Shown one piece after another: positions 25,945 through 34,112 of a stretch of DNA of 47,620 bases (position 1 is the first letter of the stretch; the number at the start of each line of letters is the position of its first letter). The stretch is taken from NCBI GenBank assembly GCA_002070395.1, contig MWDE01000017.1, positions 1 through 47,620 of the forward strand, written 5' to 3'. Origin of the DNA: Synergistetes bacterium ADurb.Bin155. GTDB taxonomy: Bacteria > Synergistota > Synergistia > Synergistales > Thermovirgaceae. Both the position numbers and the translations under genes were made by a program. Under the pieces are notes generated by a model. It was given only the letters and a program-made list of their open reading frames with translations, was not told where the DNA came from and ran no database searches.

Positions 25945-25952
25945 GATAGAAT
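25924..25952 (+). promoter_or_regulatory. Plus-strand promoter for skp
   Basis: TGGACG (25924-25929), a 17-bp spacer and TAGAAT (25947-25952) lie 37 bp before the skp start. It overlaps the divergent DUF3343 promoter almost completely, so the two may compete for polymerase. Confidence 0.6.
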
Positions 25953-25988
25953 ATTGACCTATCGAGTGAATTTAAAGGAGGTTCTTAA

Positions 25989-26426
25989 ATGTCTCGCTCG
26001 CGGAAGATCCTTTCGGTTGTGGCAATAAGTGTCCTGGTTCTGGTAGCAATTTCAGGCATCGCCTCCGCCCAGGAGAAGATAGGGGTTATCGACCCCCAAA
26101 AGGTGCTTTTCCAGCATCCGAAGTTCGAGAAAGCCCAGAAGGATATCAAGGTCATTGTTGAAAAGAAGCAGGCCGAGGCCAAGGATGCCATCGACAAGAC
26201 AAGCGACAACAACGAAAAGCAGAGGATCTTCGAGGCCAAGCGGCAGGAAGCGGCCAAGGAAGAGCAGAGGATCATGGAACCCCTGTTCAAGGATATCGAC
26301 CTCGCTATCAGGACCGTTGCCAAGGCGAAGGGTGTGTCTATAGTTCTCGACAAGACGCAGGTGTTCTTCGGGGGAGCGGACATCACCGAGGATGTCATCC
26401 AGGAGATCAAGAAGAAAAACGCCTAG
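25989..26426 (+). CDS. skp: OmpH/Skp-family periplasmic chaperone
   Basis: Skp trimers hold unfolded outer-membrane proteins in the periplasm. The 145-aa product begins with a clear signal peptide (basic MSRSRK, hydrophobic VVAISVLVLVAISGIASA, cut near residue 27), then the family strand KIGVIDPQKVLFQHPKF, a long Lys/Glu/Gln-rich helical tentacle region, and a closing strand VSIVLDKTQVFFGGADIT. AAAGGAGG precedes ATG 25989. Its presence supports a diderm envelope. Usually skp lies beside bamA; here it stands alone between a promoter and a terminator. Confidence 0.92.
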   Translation: MSRSRKILSVVAISVLVLVAISGIASAQEKIGVIDPQKVLFQHPKFEKAQKDIKVIVEKKQAEAKDAIDKTSDNNEKQRIFEAKRQEAAKEEQRIMEPLFKDIDLAIRTVAKAKGVSIVLDKTQVFFGGADITEDVIQEIKKKNA

Positions 26427-26446
26427 GATCGCCGCCCCGTAAAGAA

Positions 26447-26482
26447 AAGGTCCGGGCCCGCAGGGCCCGGACCTTATTTTTT
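26447..26482. terminator. Bidirectional terminator between skp and livF
   Basis: A perfect 13-bp stem AAGGTCCGGGCCC/GGGCCCGGACCTT with a GCA loop is followed on the plus strand by ATTTTTT (26476-26482) and on the minus strand by TTTTCTTT. It ends transcription of skp and of the liv operon from opposite sides. The TAA stop of livF (26474-26476) uses the last two bases of the stem. Confidence 0.92.
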
Positions 26483-27202
26483 GGCTGTGCCCAGGTAGGC
26501 CGCCTCCACGTCGGGGTTTTTGAGCAGGTCCGCGGCGAGGCCTTCCATGAGCATCCTCCCCGTCTGCATAACATAACCCCTGTGAGAGAGCAGCAGGGCC
26601 TGGCGGGCGTTCTGCTCCACCAGCAGGATGGTCACGCCCTCGTCGTTTATCCTCTTGAGCTCCTTGAATATGTCCCTGATGATGATAGGTGCCAGGCCCA
26701 GGGAAGGTTCGTCCAGCAGGAGCAGCCTGGGGCTCGACATGAGCGCCCTCCCGATGGAGAGCATCTGCTGCTCCCCCCCAGAAAGGGTCCCGGCGTGCTG
26801 GTCCTTTCTCTCCTTCAGCCTGGGGAAGAGCGTGAAGACCCAATCCAGGTCCTCCCCGATCTTGCTCCTCTCCTTGATGGGGAAGGCCCCCATCATGAGG
26901 TTCTCATGGACGGTCAGAGGGGCGAAGACCTTTCTCCCCTCGGGGGCGAGGGAGACGCCCTGGGCCACCGCCTGGTAACTACGGCCCGCCAGGGGCTTCC
27001 CGTCGAGCAGGAGGGTGCCCTCCTCCCGTTTTACGTTGCCGATAATGGCGTTCATGAGGGTTGATTTGCCCGCCCCGTTGGCCCCGATGACGCAGACGAT
27101 CTCGCCGTCGTAGACGTCCAGGTCGATCCCCCGGATGGCACGGATCGCCCCGTAGCTGACGTGAAGGTTCCGGACGCTCAGGAGAGGCTCTTTTGTCAAC
27201 AT
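26474..27202 (-). CDS. livF: Branched-chain amino acid ABC transporter ATPase LivF
   Basis: One of the two ATPases of a high-affinity Leu/Ile/Val-type importer. The 242-aa product has Walker A GANGAGKST (about residue 40), signature TLSGGEQQM and Walker B LLLLDEPSLGLAP. The ATG at 27202 overlaps the livG stop by 7 bp. It is the last gene of the livJHMGF operon and its stop lies in the terminator stem. Confidence 0.96.
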   Translation of the reverse strand: MLTKEPLLSVRNLHVSYGAIRAIRGIDLDVYDGEIVCVIGANGAGKSTLMNAIIGNVKREEGTLLLDGKPLAGRSYQAVAQGVSLAPEGRKVFAPLTVHENLMMGAFPIKERSKIGEDLDWVFTLFPRLKERKDQHAGTLSGGEQQMLSIGRALMSSPRLLLLDEPSLGLAPIIIRDIFKELKRINDEGVTILLVEQNARQALLLSHRGYVMQTGRMLMEGLAADLLKNPDVEAAYLGTAKK

Positions 27203-27975
27203 TCCTCGACCTCCTCCCCGAGATAGGCCTTCAGGATCTCGTGGTGTTTCTGTATGTAGTCTGGGTCACCCTCGGCGATCTTCTCGCCGAAGTTCATGCA
27301 GGCGATACGGGGGCAGATCTCCATGATGACTTCCATGTGGTGTTCTATCACCAGCGTCGTCAGGTTGAAATCCTCGTGGATGTTCCTTATGAGGCCGTTC
27401 AGGTCCTGGACCTCCTCGGGGTTCATCCCCGCGGCGGGTTCGTCCAGGAGGAGGAGTTCGGGCTGCAGGGCCAACGCCCTGGCGATCTCCAGGCGCCTCT
27501 GGTGGCCGTAGGGGAGAGTCCCTGCGGCCTGTTCTGCCACGGGGAGGAGTCCCACTCTGTCGAGGAGTTCCAGGCTCGTCTCCTTGATCTTTTTCTCGTT
27601 GCCGGCCCATCGGCCCGCGTGGGTGGCCGCCTCAAAGAAGTTGTACTTGAAGTGCTGCTGGCGGGCGGTCATGACATTCTCCAGCGCCGTGGAGCGCGGG
27701 AAAAGGCGAAGGTTCTGGAAGGTCCTCGCTACACCTCTCGAGATGACCTCGTAGGTCTTCCTGGCGGAGATCTCCTCGCCCTTGAATTTGATGCTCCCCG
27801 AGTCGGGGGAATAAACGCCGGTGATGAGGTTAAACACCGTGGTCTTCCCGGCCCCGTTGGGCCCGATCAGCCCGGCCAGTTCACTCCGCTCCATCTGGAA
27901 GGTGAAATCCTTGACGGCGTGGACGCCGCCGAAGTGCTTGTTCAGGTTATCGAGGGAGAGGATGGGATCAGCCAT
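27196..27975 (-). CDS. livG: Branched-chain amino acid ABC transporter ATPase LivG
   Basis: The partner ATPase of LivF. The 259-aa product has Walker A GPNGAGKTT (about residue 37), the LivG-type signature LPYGHQRRLEIARAL in place of LSGGQ, and Walker B LLLLDEPAAGMNPEE. It has the longer insertion between Walker A and the Q-loop that separates LivG from LivF. ATG 27975 overlaps the end of livM by 8 bp. Confidence 0.96.
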   Translation of the reverse strand: MADPILSLDNLNKHFGGVHAVKDFTFQMERSELAGLIGPNGAGKTTVFNLITGVYSPDSGSIKFKGEEISARKTYEVISRGVARTFQNLRLFPRSTALENVMTARQQHFKYNFFEAATHAGRWAGNEKKIKETSLELLDRVGLLPVAEQAAGTLPYGHQRRLEIARALALQPELLLLDEPAAGMNPEEVQDLNGLIRNIHEDFNLTTLVIEHHMEVIMEICPRIACMNFGEKIAEGDPDYIQKHHEILKAYLGEEVEEC

Positions 27976-28852
27976 GGGCTCCGTCCACCTCGTTCCTCGG
28001 TTTTCTTGAGAAAATGGAACGGAACAGCTTCGGTCCGATCTCGTACTGCCCCATGATCCCCTCCGGCCTGACGACCATGATCAGGACCATCGTGGCGCCG
28101 TAAATGAGCATCCGGTACTGCGAGATGGGCCTGAACACTTCCGTCACCATGCCGATCACGGCGGTCCCGATGATGGACCCGCTCAGGGAGCCGAGTCCCC
28201 CGAAGACCACCACGGCGGTGAGCTCCGTGGACTTGTTCATGTCGAACATGACCGGCTGAAGGTAGGTCAGGAAGCCGGCCAGCAGCGCGCCGGCGATGCC
28301 GCAGTAGAAGCCCGATATGGTGAGGCTCAGGACCCGGTAGTGGGAAGTATTGAAGCCCAGCAACGATGCCGCTATGTAGTCGTCCCTGCAGGCCTTGAAA
28401 GCCCTCCCGTAGTTGCCGTTTATTAAAAATCTCATGAGGATGAGCATGCCCAGGAAGAAGGCCGCCGCTACGGGGAGGGTGGTGAAGTTCGTCACCCCGG
28501 GAAACCCCCTGGCCCCCCTGGTGAAGGATTGCCAGTTCTCCAGTATGAGCCTTATCGTCTCGCCGAGCCCGATGGAGGCAATGGCGAAGTAGTCCCCCAT
28601 CAGTTTCAGTGTGGGGACCCCGATGAGATAGGCCAGGACCATGGCCAGGATCCCGCCGGCTATGACGGCCGCGAACCAGGGGACGTCGTGCCGGACGGAT
28701 AGTATGGCCGCCGTGTAGGCCCCGATGGCCATGTAGCCCGCGTGGCCGAGGGTGAATATCCCCGTGAACCCCGTGAGGAGGCTCACGCCCATGGCCGCGA
28801 TGGAGTTCACGCAGATCAGGATTATGATGCCTTCGATATAACCTGAGATCAT
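27968..28852 (-). CDS. livM: Branched-chain amino acid ABC transporter permease LivM
   Basis: An inner-membrane permease of the Liv importer. The 294-aa product has about eight to ten hydrophobic segments and the LivM-type motif GRAFKACRDDYIAASLLGFN in a cytoplasmic loop that contacts the ATPases, followed by GFYCGIAGALLAGF. The frame is open upstream into livH, but ATG 28852 with GGGGGGAGG before it gives a normal N-terminus. Confidence 0.95.
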   Translation of the reverse strand: MISGYIEGIIILICVNSIAAMGVSLLTGFTGIFTLGHAGYMAIGAYTAAILSVRHDVPWFAAVIAGGILAMVLAYLIGVPTLKLMGDYFAIASIGLGETIRLILENWQSFTRGARGFPGVTNFTTLPVAAAFFLGMLILMRFLINGNYGRAFKACRDDYIAASLLGFNTSHYRVLSLTISGFYCGIAGALLAGFLTYLQPVMFDMNKSTELTAVVVFGGLGSLSGSIIGTAVIGMVTEVFRPISQYRMLIYGATMVLIMVVRPEGIMGQYEIGPKLFRSIFSRKPRNEVDGAHG

Positions 28853-28866
28853 GACGGGCCTCCCCC

Positions 28867-29748
28867 CTAGACTTTCTCGGAGATGTGCTTGCCGAACAGC
28901 CCCGTCGGGCGCCAGAGGAGCGTCAGGACCAGCATGCCGAAGACGACGATGTCCCTCATCTGGCTGGATATGAACCCGGCGGTGAGCATCTCCGCCAGCC
29001 CCAGGATCAGGCTCCCCACGACGGCCCCCGGCAGGCTCCCCAGCCCGCCGATCACGGCGGCGACGAAAGCCTTGATCGTGATCAGGCCCAACTGGGGGTA
29101 AAGGGTGTAACGGACCGAAAGGAAGATCCCGCCCACGGCCGCGAGCAGGCCCGCGACGAAAAAGACAATGGATATCAGTTTGTTCACGTTGACTCCCATG
29201 AGACCCGCCGTTTTGAGGTCGTAGGATGCAGCCCTTATGGCGAGGCCCCATTTCGTGGTCGAGAGGAAGACCTGCAGGCCTGCGAGGAAAATCATGGCCA
29301 TGACCAGGGAGAGGATGTCAAAAGCGCTCGTAGTGGCAAGTCCGAAAACGCTCACCGGGGTCATCGGGATGACCGGGGGAAGGGCCCTGAAACGGCCTCC
29401 CACGGTGACCACGAATATGTTCTCGATCACGATGCTCATGCCCATGGAGGCTATGAGGAGGTAGAGGGTCACGTTGGTCCTTTCCCGGATGGGCTTGTAG
29501 GCCCCTCTCTCTACCAGGACCGCCGAAACTCCCGCGCCGAGGAAGGCCAGGAGGCTCGCGACCCAGATGTTGTTGCCCACGGCCGCGAGGGTGTAGTAGC
29601 AGATGTAGCCCCCTATGACGAGGAAACCGCCGTGGGCGAAGTTGGAAAAGAGCAGTATGGAATAGACCAGTGAATAGCCGACAGCGATGAGGGCGTAGAC
29701 CGACCCGAGGGAAAAACCGTTGATAACCTGCTGGAGGAGTGTTTCCAA
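28867..29748 (-). CDS. livH: Branched-chain amino acid ABC transporter permease LivH
   Basis: The second permease, paired with LivM. The 293-aa product has the LivH start LQQVINGFSLGSVYALIAVGYSLVYSI, the ATPase-contact loop GLAIRAASYDLKTAGLMGVN and GGLGSLPGAVVGSLILGL. The start is TTG at 29748 with AAGGA about 11 nt upstream. It follows livJ after 96 bp that hold a strong stem-loop. Confidence 0.95.
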   Translation of the reverse strand: METLLQQVINGFSLGSVYALIAVGYSLVYSILLFSNFAHGGFLVIGGYICYYTLAAVGNNIWVASLLAFLGAGVSAVLVERGAYKPIRERTNVTLYLLIASMGMSIVIENIFVVTVGGRFRALPPVIPMTPVSVFGLATTSAFDILSLVMAMIFLAGLQVFLSTTKWGLAIRAASYDLKTAGLMGVNVNKLISIVFFVAGLLAAVGGIFLSVRYTLYPQLGLITIKAFVAAVIGGLGSLPGAVVGSLILGLAEMLTAGFISSQMRDIVVFGMLVLTLLWRPTGLFGKHISEKV

Positions 29749-29781
29749 ACCGGGTTCACCGTCCTTGTGTCCTGCAAATGC

Positions 29782-29811
29782 GGGGCGGACGCGAAGCCTC
29801 GCGCCCGCCCC
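29782..29811 (-). other. Stem-loop between livJ and livH
   Basis: GGGGCGG/CCGCCCC (29782-29788 with 29805-29811) encloses a second stem CGCGA/TCGCG. On the minus-strand transcript it follows the livJ stop and has only a weak T-run. Such structures after a binding-protein gene often lower readthrough or protect the upstream message, so that the binding protein is made in excess; here that role is inferred. Confidence 0.6.
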
Positions 29812-29844
29812 GTTGCGGGTGACTGCGAGAAAAGAGAGGTGACG

Positions 29845-31002
29845 CTATTCAGGCTGGATCTTGGTGAAGAACTGGCCTCTCCCGTCCTTGGCGATCAGGA
29901 CGACGCCGGTCTTGTTCATCGGGTTGTGGGTCGCCGGGTCGATGGACATGGTGGCGTGGTGAAGCTTCACGTTCACGGTGTTCTCCAGGGCGTCCTTGAT
30001 GGCGGTGCTGTCTACCTTGCCGGCCCTGGTGATGGCGTCAGCGAGCCAGTAGATCGAGTCGTAGGCCAGCACCCCGTTGGTGAACTCCTTGCACTCGTCG
30101 TTGTAGGTCTTCAGGTAGTCCTTGAAGAAGTCGGCCATGGCGGGGTCCTCGGGGGCGACGTGGTTGATCCAGTAGCTGCCCTCCATGGCGTCGCCGGCGA
30201 TCTCCCACATGAACTCGCCGTAACCGTCGCCACCGACGAAGATGATGTCCTTCATGCCGAGTTCCCGGGCCTGCTTCATGATGAGGGCCATCTCCTTGCC
30301 CATGTTGGGCAGGACAAGGACTTCGGCCTTGCTGTCACGGATAGTGGTAAGCTGGGCCCTGAAGTCCACGTCGGTGCCGGCTCGGAAGCCCAGGTCGGCT
30401 ACGACCTTGCCGCCGTACTGGTCATAGTACTTCATGAAGAACTCGCGGAGGCCCTGGGCGTAGTCGCTGCCGACGTCCCAGAGGACAGCCGCCGTCATCT
30501 TCTTCAGCTCCTGGGCGCTGAAGGCAGCGATCAGCTGGCCCTGGTACGGGTCGGTGAAGCAGATGCGGAACATGTAGGGGTGGAGGACGCCCTTCTCGTC
30601 GACCGTCACGAGGAGGTTCGTCGACACCGTCCCGATCTGGGGGACCTTGTACTTGTCGGCCAGCGGGGCGGTGGCGATGTTGATGCCGCTCCCGTTGGCG
30701 CCGATAACCGCCACTACCTTGTCGTTCTCGGCCATCCGCCGGAAGGCGTTCACCGCGTCCTCGGGGCGGGTGCGGAAGTCATAGGGGACAAGCTGGAGCT
30801 TTTTGCCCAGGACCCCGCCTTTGGCGTTGATCTCTTCCACGGCCAGCTTGGCCGAGTTGACCTCGGTCTGGCCGTAGGCGGCCCAGTCGCCCGTCAGGGC
30901 GGCGAGGTGGCCGATCTTGATCACATCCTCGGCCGCAGCTGCCGCCGCTAAGCCCATAACCGCGAAAACACCGAGCAAGGCAAGCACAAGAATCTTCCTC
31001 AA
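29845..31002 (-). CDS. livJ: Branched-chain amino acid ABC transporter substrate-binding protein
   Basis: The soluble receptor of the Liv importer. The 385-aa product has a signal peptide (MRKILVLALLGVFAVMGLAAAAAA) without a lipobox Cys, so it should be free in the periplasm of a diderm. The mature part begins DVIKIGHLAALTGDWAAYG and has AVIGANGSGINIATAPLADKY, typical of the family. The start is TTG 31002, preceded by CAGGGGGTG. It is the first gene of the operon. Exact ligands (Leu/Ile/Val or others) cannot be read from sequence. Confidence 0.93.
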   Translation of the reverse strand: MRKILVLALLGVFAVMGLAAAAAAEDVIKIGHLAALTGDWAAYGQTEVNSAKLAVEEINAKGGVLGKKLQLVPYDFRTRPEDAVNAFRRMAENDKVVAVIGANGSGINIATAPLADKYKVPQIGTVSTNLLVTVDEKGVLHPYMFRICFTDPYQGQLIAAFSAQELKKMTAAVLWDVGSDYAQGLREFFMKYYDQYGGKVVADLGFRAGTDVDFRAQLTTIRDSKAEVLVLPNMGKEMALIMKQARELGMKDIIFVGGDGYGEFMWEIAGDAMEGSYWINHVAPEDPAMADFFKDYLKTYNDECKEFTNGVLAYDSIYWLADAITRAGKVDSTAIKDALENTVNVKLHHATMSIDPATHNPMNKTGVVLIAKDGRGQFFTKIQPE

Positions 31003-31023
31003 AGCTTACACCCCCTGAGAAGG

Positions 31024-31051
31024 TTATGGAAACATTTACATGATACCATAA
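31024..31051. promoter_or_regulatory. 28-bp palindrome over the liv promoter (candidate operator)
   Basis: An imperfect inverted repeat reads TTATGG at one end (31024-31029) and CCATAA at the other (31046-31051), with inner CAT (31033-31035) and ATG (31040-31042). Eleven of 14 half-site positions are symmetric. It covers both candidate -10 boxes of the liv promoter, so a bound dimeric regulator would block transcription. The regulator is unknown. Confidence 0.55.
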
Positions 31052-31077
31052 TTGTCGTGCTGTTCTGCGGTTGTCAA
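31040..31077 (-). promoter_or_regulatory. Promoter of the livJHMGF operon
   Basis: On the minus strand a perfect TTGACA (31077-31072) is followed after 18 bp by AATTAT (31053-31048). A second candidate -10, TATCAT (31045-31040), has the extended TGG in front. Either would start transcription about 25-40 nt before the TTG of livJ. Confidence 0.65.
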
Positions 31078-31161
31078 GTTGCTTTTTCTCGTTCATTTTT
31101 CCCGCGTTTACCGTTAATATCGCCTTGCCGCGGCTCCAGGGGCGGGGGGATCGGGGGGACC

Positions 31162-32061
31162 ATGAGAAAATTGCTGGTGACTGATATCGACGGGACCCTG
31201 GCCCATCGGGACCATGTCTGTGACGAGGTGGTCCAGACCTGCCGGCGGCTGAAGGATGACGGGTGGGAGATCATCATAGCCACGGGGCGCATCCTTGCCA
31301 GTGCCCGCCGCCTCATGAGGGCCGTGGGGGCCCTGCCCCAGGCCATCGTCTACGACGGCGCCAGGATCATGACCGACGGCACCGGCGAGGAGTTATGGGG
31401 GGCGACCATCCCCCCGGAGACCGTGGAGAATATCCTGGGGATGATCTGGGAAGCGGCTCCGGGGATCCAGGTCTTCGGCGACGAGGAGGTCTACTGCCGG
31501 CCCGGCGACCTCCTGGCGCGGCGGTATTTCAGCGCCCTGGGAGTCCCCGTGATGGACGACCTCATCCGACCGAGGCCCATACCGGGGATCTTCAGGGTCA
31601 TCGTCCATGGGGACCCGGAAGAGGTCGAGGGCATCGGCCTCCGCGTCCAGGGCGCCTTTGGAGGCGCGGCGCGGGCTGTCTTCGCCGGCGACGGTTTCCT
31701 CGACATCCTGGGTCCCGGCATCTCCAAGGGCGCCGCGATGAGGATGCTGCTCGGATCCCTGCTGGAAAAGGGCGTGCCGGCGCTGGTGGCGGCCGCCGGG
31801 GACCACCTGAACGACCTCGAAATGCTGGAACAGGCCGATATAGCCATCACCATGGAGGACGCCAGGGAACCCCTGCTGGATGTGGCCGATATCATCCTGC
31901 CCCCCGCGTCGGAGAAGGGTTTTTCGAAGATCCTGGAACCCCTCGGCTCGTTGTCGGGTTCCCTGGAAGCAAAAATAGGAGAGGACCGCTCCCGCGGGGG
32001 ATCCACCCCCTGTTCCGTCAGCGGGGGCCGGGCCGGAGGAGGTATGGACAATGGCGGATAA
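31162..32061 (+). CDS. HAD-superfamily hydrolase (Cof/IIB type)
   Basis: A predicted sugar-phosphate or nucleotide phosphatase. The 299-aa product has HAD motif I TDIDGTL (residues 6-12), motif II ATGR, a large alpha/beta cap typical of subfamily IIB, Lys in GISKGAAM, and motif IV AAGDHLNDLEML. The last 30 or so residues are Gly/Ser/Arg-rich and not part of the fold. ATG 31162 after GGGGGGACC gives the correct start. It overlaps the next gene by 11 bp. A weak promoter (TTCATT-17-TAATAT, 31092-31120) may drive it. Confidence 0.9.
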   Translation: MRKLLVTDIDGTLAHRDHVCDEVVQTCRRLKDDGWEIIIATGRILASARRLMRAVGALPQAIVYDGARIMTDGTGEELWGATIPPETVENILGMIWEAAPGIQVFGDEEVYCRPGDLLARRYFSALGVPVMDDLIRPRPIPGIFRVIVHGDPEEVEGIGLRVQGAFGGAARAVFAGDGFLDILGPGISKGAAMRMLLGSLLEKGVPALVAAAGDHLNDLEMLEQADIAITMEDAREPLLDVADIILPPASEKGFSKILEPLGSLSGSLEAKIGEDRSRGGSTPCSVSGGRAGGGMDNGG

Positions 32062-32551
32062 GACCCTGAAGTGGGAAGTGGTCGAACTCGGCATTCCCGA
32101 AGGCTGCAACATCATCCTGGGCCAGAGTCACTTCATCAAGACCGTGGAGGACCTCTACGAGGTGCTGGTCACTTCGTCGCCGGCCCTCGAGTTCGGGCTG
32201 GCCTTCTGTGAGGCCTCGGGTCCCTGCCTGGTGCGGAAGGACGGCAACGCCGACGATCTCGTGGAGATCGCGGTGGCCAACGCCCTGAAGCTGTCGGCAG
32301 GACATGCTTTCGTCATCCTGATGAGGAACGGCTTCCCCATCAGCGTCCTCAACGCCATCAAGCAGGTCCAGGAGGTATGCCGGGTATTCGCGGCCACGGC
32401 GAACCCGCTGCAGGTGCTAGTTTTCCAGTCGGGCCAGGGACGGGGCATCGCCGGCGTTGTGGACGGCTTCCCTCCGAAAGGGGTCGAATCCGAGGGGGAC
32501 GTCGAGGACAGGAAGAAATTGCTCAGGGACATCATCGGCTACAAGAGGTGA
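32051..32551 (+). CDS. Adenosine-specific-kinase-family protein (DUF355/PF04008)
   Basis: The 166-aa protein matches the small family named adenosine-specific kinase from archaeal and thermophile members: NIILGQSHFIKTVEDLYEVL near residue 20, FGLAFCEASGPCLVR, GHAFVILM and CRVFAATANPLQVLV. Enzyme activity has been little studied. The start ATG at 32051 lies inside the HAD gene with GGAGG upstream, implying translational coupling. It converges on the symporter gene with an 11-bp gap. Confidence 0.85.
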   Translation: MADKTLKWEVVELGIPEGCNIILGQSHFIKTVEDLYEVLVTSSPALEFGLAFCEASGPCLVRKDGNADDLVEIAVANALKLSAGHAFVILMRNGFPISVLNAIKQVQEVCRVFAATANPLQVLVFQSGQGRGIAGVVDGFPPKGVESEGDVEDRKKLLRDIIGYKR

Positions 32552-32562
32552 CTTCAAGTTCC

Positions 32563-33933
32563 CTACGGGCGGCGGCCCCTCCCGGCGATCATGCCCGAAA
32601 GGGCGGTCAGGGCCGAGGCCGTCAGTCCGGCGGCCAGAGGGTCCAGCGCCAGCCCTGTCAGGTGCCAGAAGAGGGTGACCAAAAGCCCCGCCGAGCCCGT
32701 GGCCAGGGCCCAGGCGGGCGACAGGCGCCCCGGGGTCAGCACCGCCGTCACTAGGGGTATGAGGGTCCCCGAGGCCCTGAGCCCCATGCTCACGTAGCTC
32801 CACCGGAGGATCATCGAATTCTGACCGGCCATGCCGGCGATACCGGCGAGGACGACCAGCACCAGGATGGTCATCCTCGTCGCTTTTGTCAGGTCGCCCT
32901 GGGGACGGCCCCGCCGAAGCGAAGGGAGCAGGTCGAAGACGAGGTTTGTGGCTACGCCCAGCGTCAAGCCCGCCGCGGTCCCGATCAGGGTGACCAGGAT
33001 CACCCCCCATAGGAGTCCCCCGACCACGGGGCTGAAACTCGTCGCCAGGAAGTGGGGGAGGGCCGTCGCGGGCTCAAGAACGACGCCGGACCGCCTGACG
33101 CTCAGCCCCACGACTATACCCATGAGCCCCATGGGGGGCATCAGCACCGCCGAGAGCAACGCCCCTCTTCTCGCCGTGGTTGGGTCCGAGGCGGAGAAGA
33201 TAGCCTGGATATAGATCTGGGTGCACAGGACCCCCGTTATGACGGAGAGGCTGGCGCCGAGACCCTGACCCACTCCCTGGCCGAAGGGGTTGAGGAAGGG
33301 GTGGTAGGGCAGTGGGGCGCCCCCGCCCCCGGGAGAGAAGAAGGTCTTGAGGGACGCCCCGAGGCAGAGGGCCAGTGCCGCGTAGAGCACGGCTATCTTC
33401 CAGGTGCCCAGGGAACCGAAGGTCTTGAGCCCGCCCATGAATATGAAGGAAAGGACCAGGACCCCCACCAGGAATACCGGCACTATGCCCCCCGTCGGGA
33501 AGACCCCCCGCAGGAGGGCGGAACCGGAGATGAACTGGGCCGCGATGGAGACGAAGGTGCCCGTCACGGAAGCCATGACCGCCACCAGGGAGGCCGCCTT
33601 GCCGTAGGATAATTCCAGGAATCCCGGCACAGTTTGCACCCGGGACCGCCTCAGGGGTATGGCGAACCAGAGCCCCAGCACCAGACAGCCCAGCCCGCCG
33701 CCGAGGGTGAACCACCAGGCTGAAAGGCCCCACTGGTAGGCCATCTGGACGGTCCCTACGGTGGAAGCCCCGCCGACCAGGGCCCCCAGGAGTGTCCCCG
33801 ACACCCGCAGGGCGCCGCTCTCCCGGCCCGCGACGGTGTAGTCGCCGAGGCTTCGGGGTTTCCGGCCGTGCCATATCCCGGCGGTCATGAAGGCCAGCAT
33901 TACAAAAAGAGCTGAAAGGGCGAAAATTGTCAT
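32563..33933 (-). CDS. Sodium:solute symporter family transporter
   Basis: A 456-aa integral membrane protein with about 12-13 hydrophobic segments. The N-terminus (TIFALSALFVMLAFMTAG), the loop SLGDYTVAGRESGALRVSGTLLG and the GGASTVGTVQMAYQWG region are typical of the SSS family, which couples Na+ entry to uptake of a small solute. Substrate unknown. The frame is open for 62 codons upstream, but ATG 33933 with GGAAGG before it starts right at the first membrane helix. It is a single gene, divergent from radA. Confidence 0.85.
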   Translation of the reverse strand: MTIFALSALFVMLAFMTAGIWHGRKPRSLGDYTVAGRESGALRVSGTLLGALVGGASTVGTVQMAYQWGLSAWWFTLGGGLGCLVLGLWFAIPLRRSRVQTVPGFLELSYGKAASLVAVMASVTGTFVSIAAQFISGSALLRGVFPTGGIVPVFLVGVLVLSFIFMGGLKTFGSLGTWKIAVLYAALALCLGASLKTFFSPGGGGAPLPYHPFLNPFGQGVGQGLGASLSVITGVLCTQIYIQAIFSASDPTTARRGALLSAVLMPPMGLMGIVVGLSVRRSGVVLEPATALPHFLATSFSPVVGGLLWGVILVTLIGTAAGLTLGVATNLVFDLLPSLRRGRPQGDLTKATRMTILVLVVLAGIAGMAGQNSMILRWSYVSMGLRASGTLIPLVTAVLTPGRLSPAWALATGSAGLLVTLFWHLTGLALDPLAAGLTASALTALSGMIAGRGRRP

Positions 33934-34112
33934 GTCGGGCAGCCTTCCCTTCGAAAGAATGGACCCCGCCCATGATAACCGAAAGGCCTCACCCGTGGGG
34001 CCCCCGGGGCGGAGGGGGGCCTTCGGCCCGCGGCCGTGCAAAAGGACAACCGATGCGATATGATAAACAAAGAAAAGACGGTAGGCCCACCGCGGCCGGA
34101 AACGGGGTGTCC

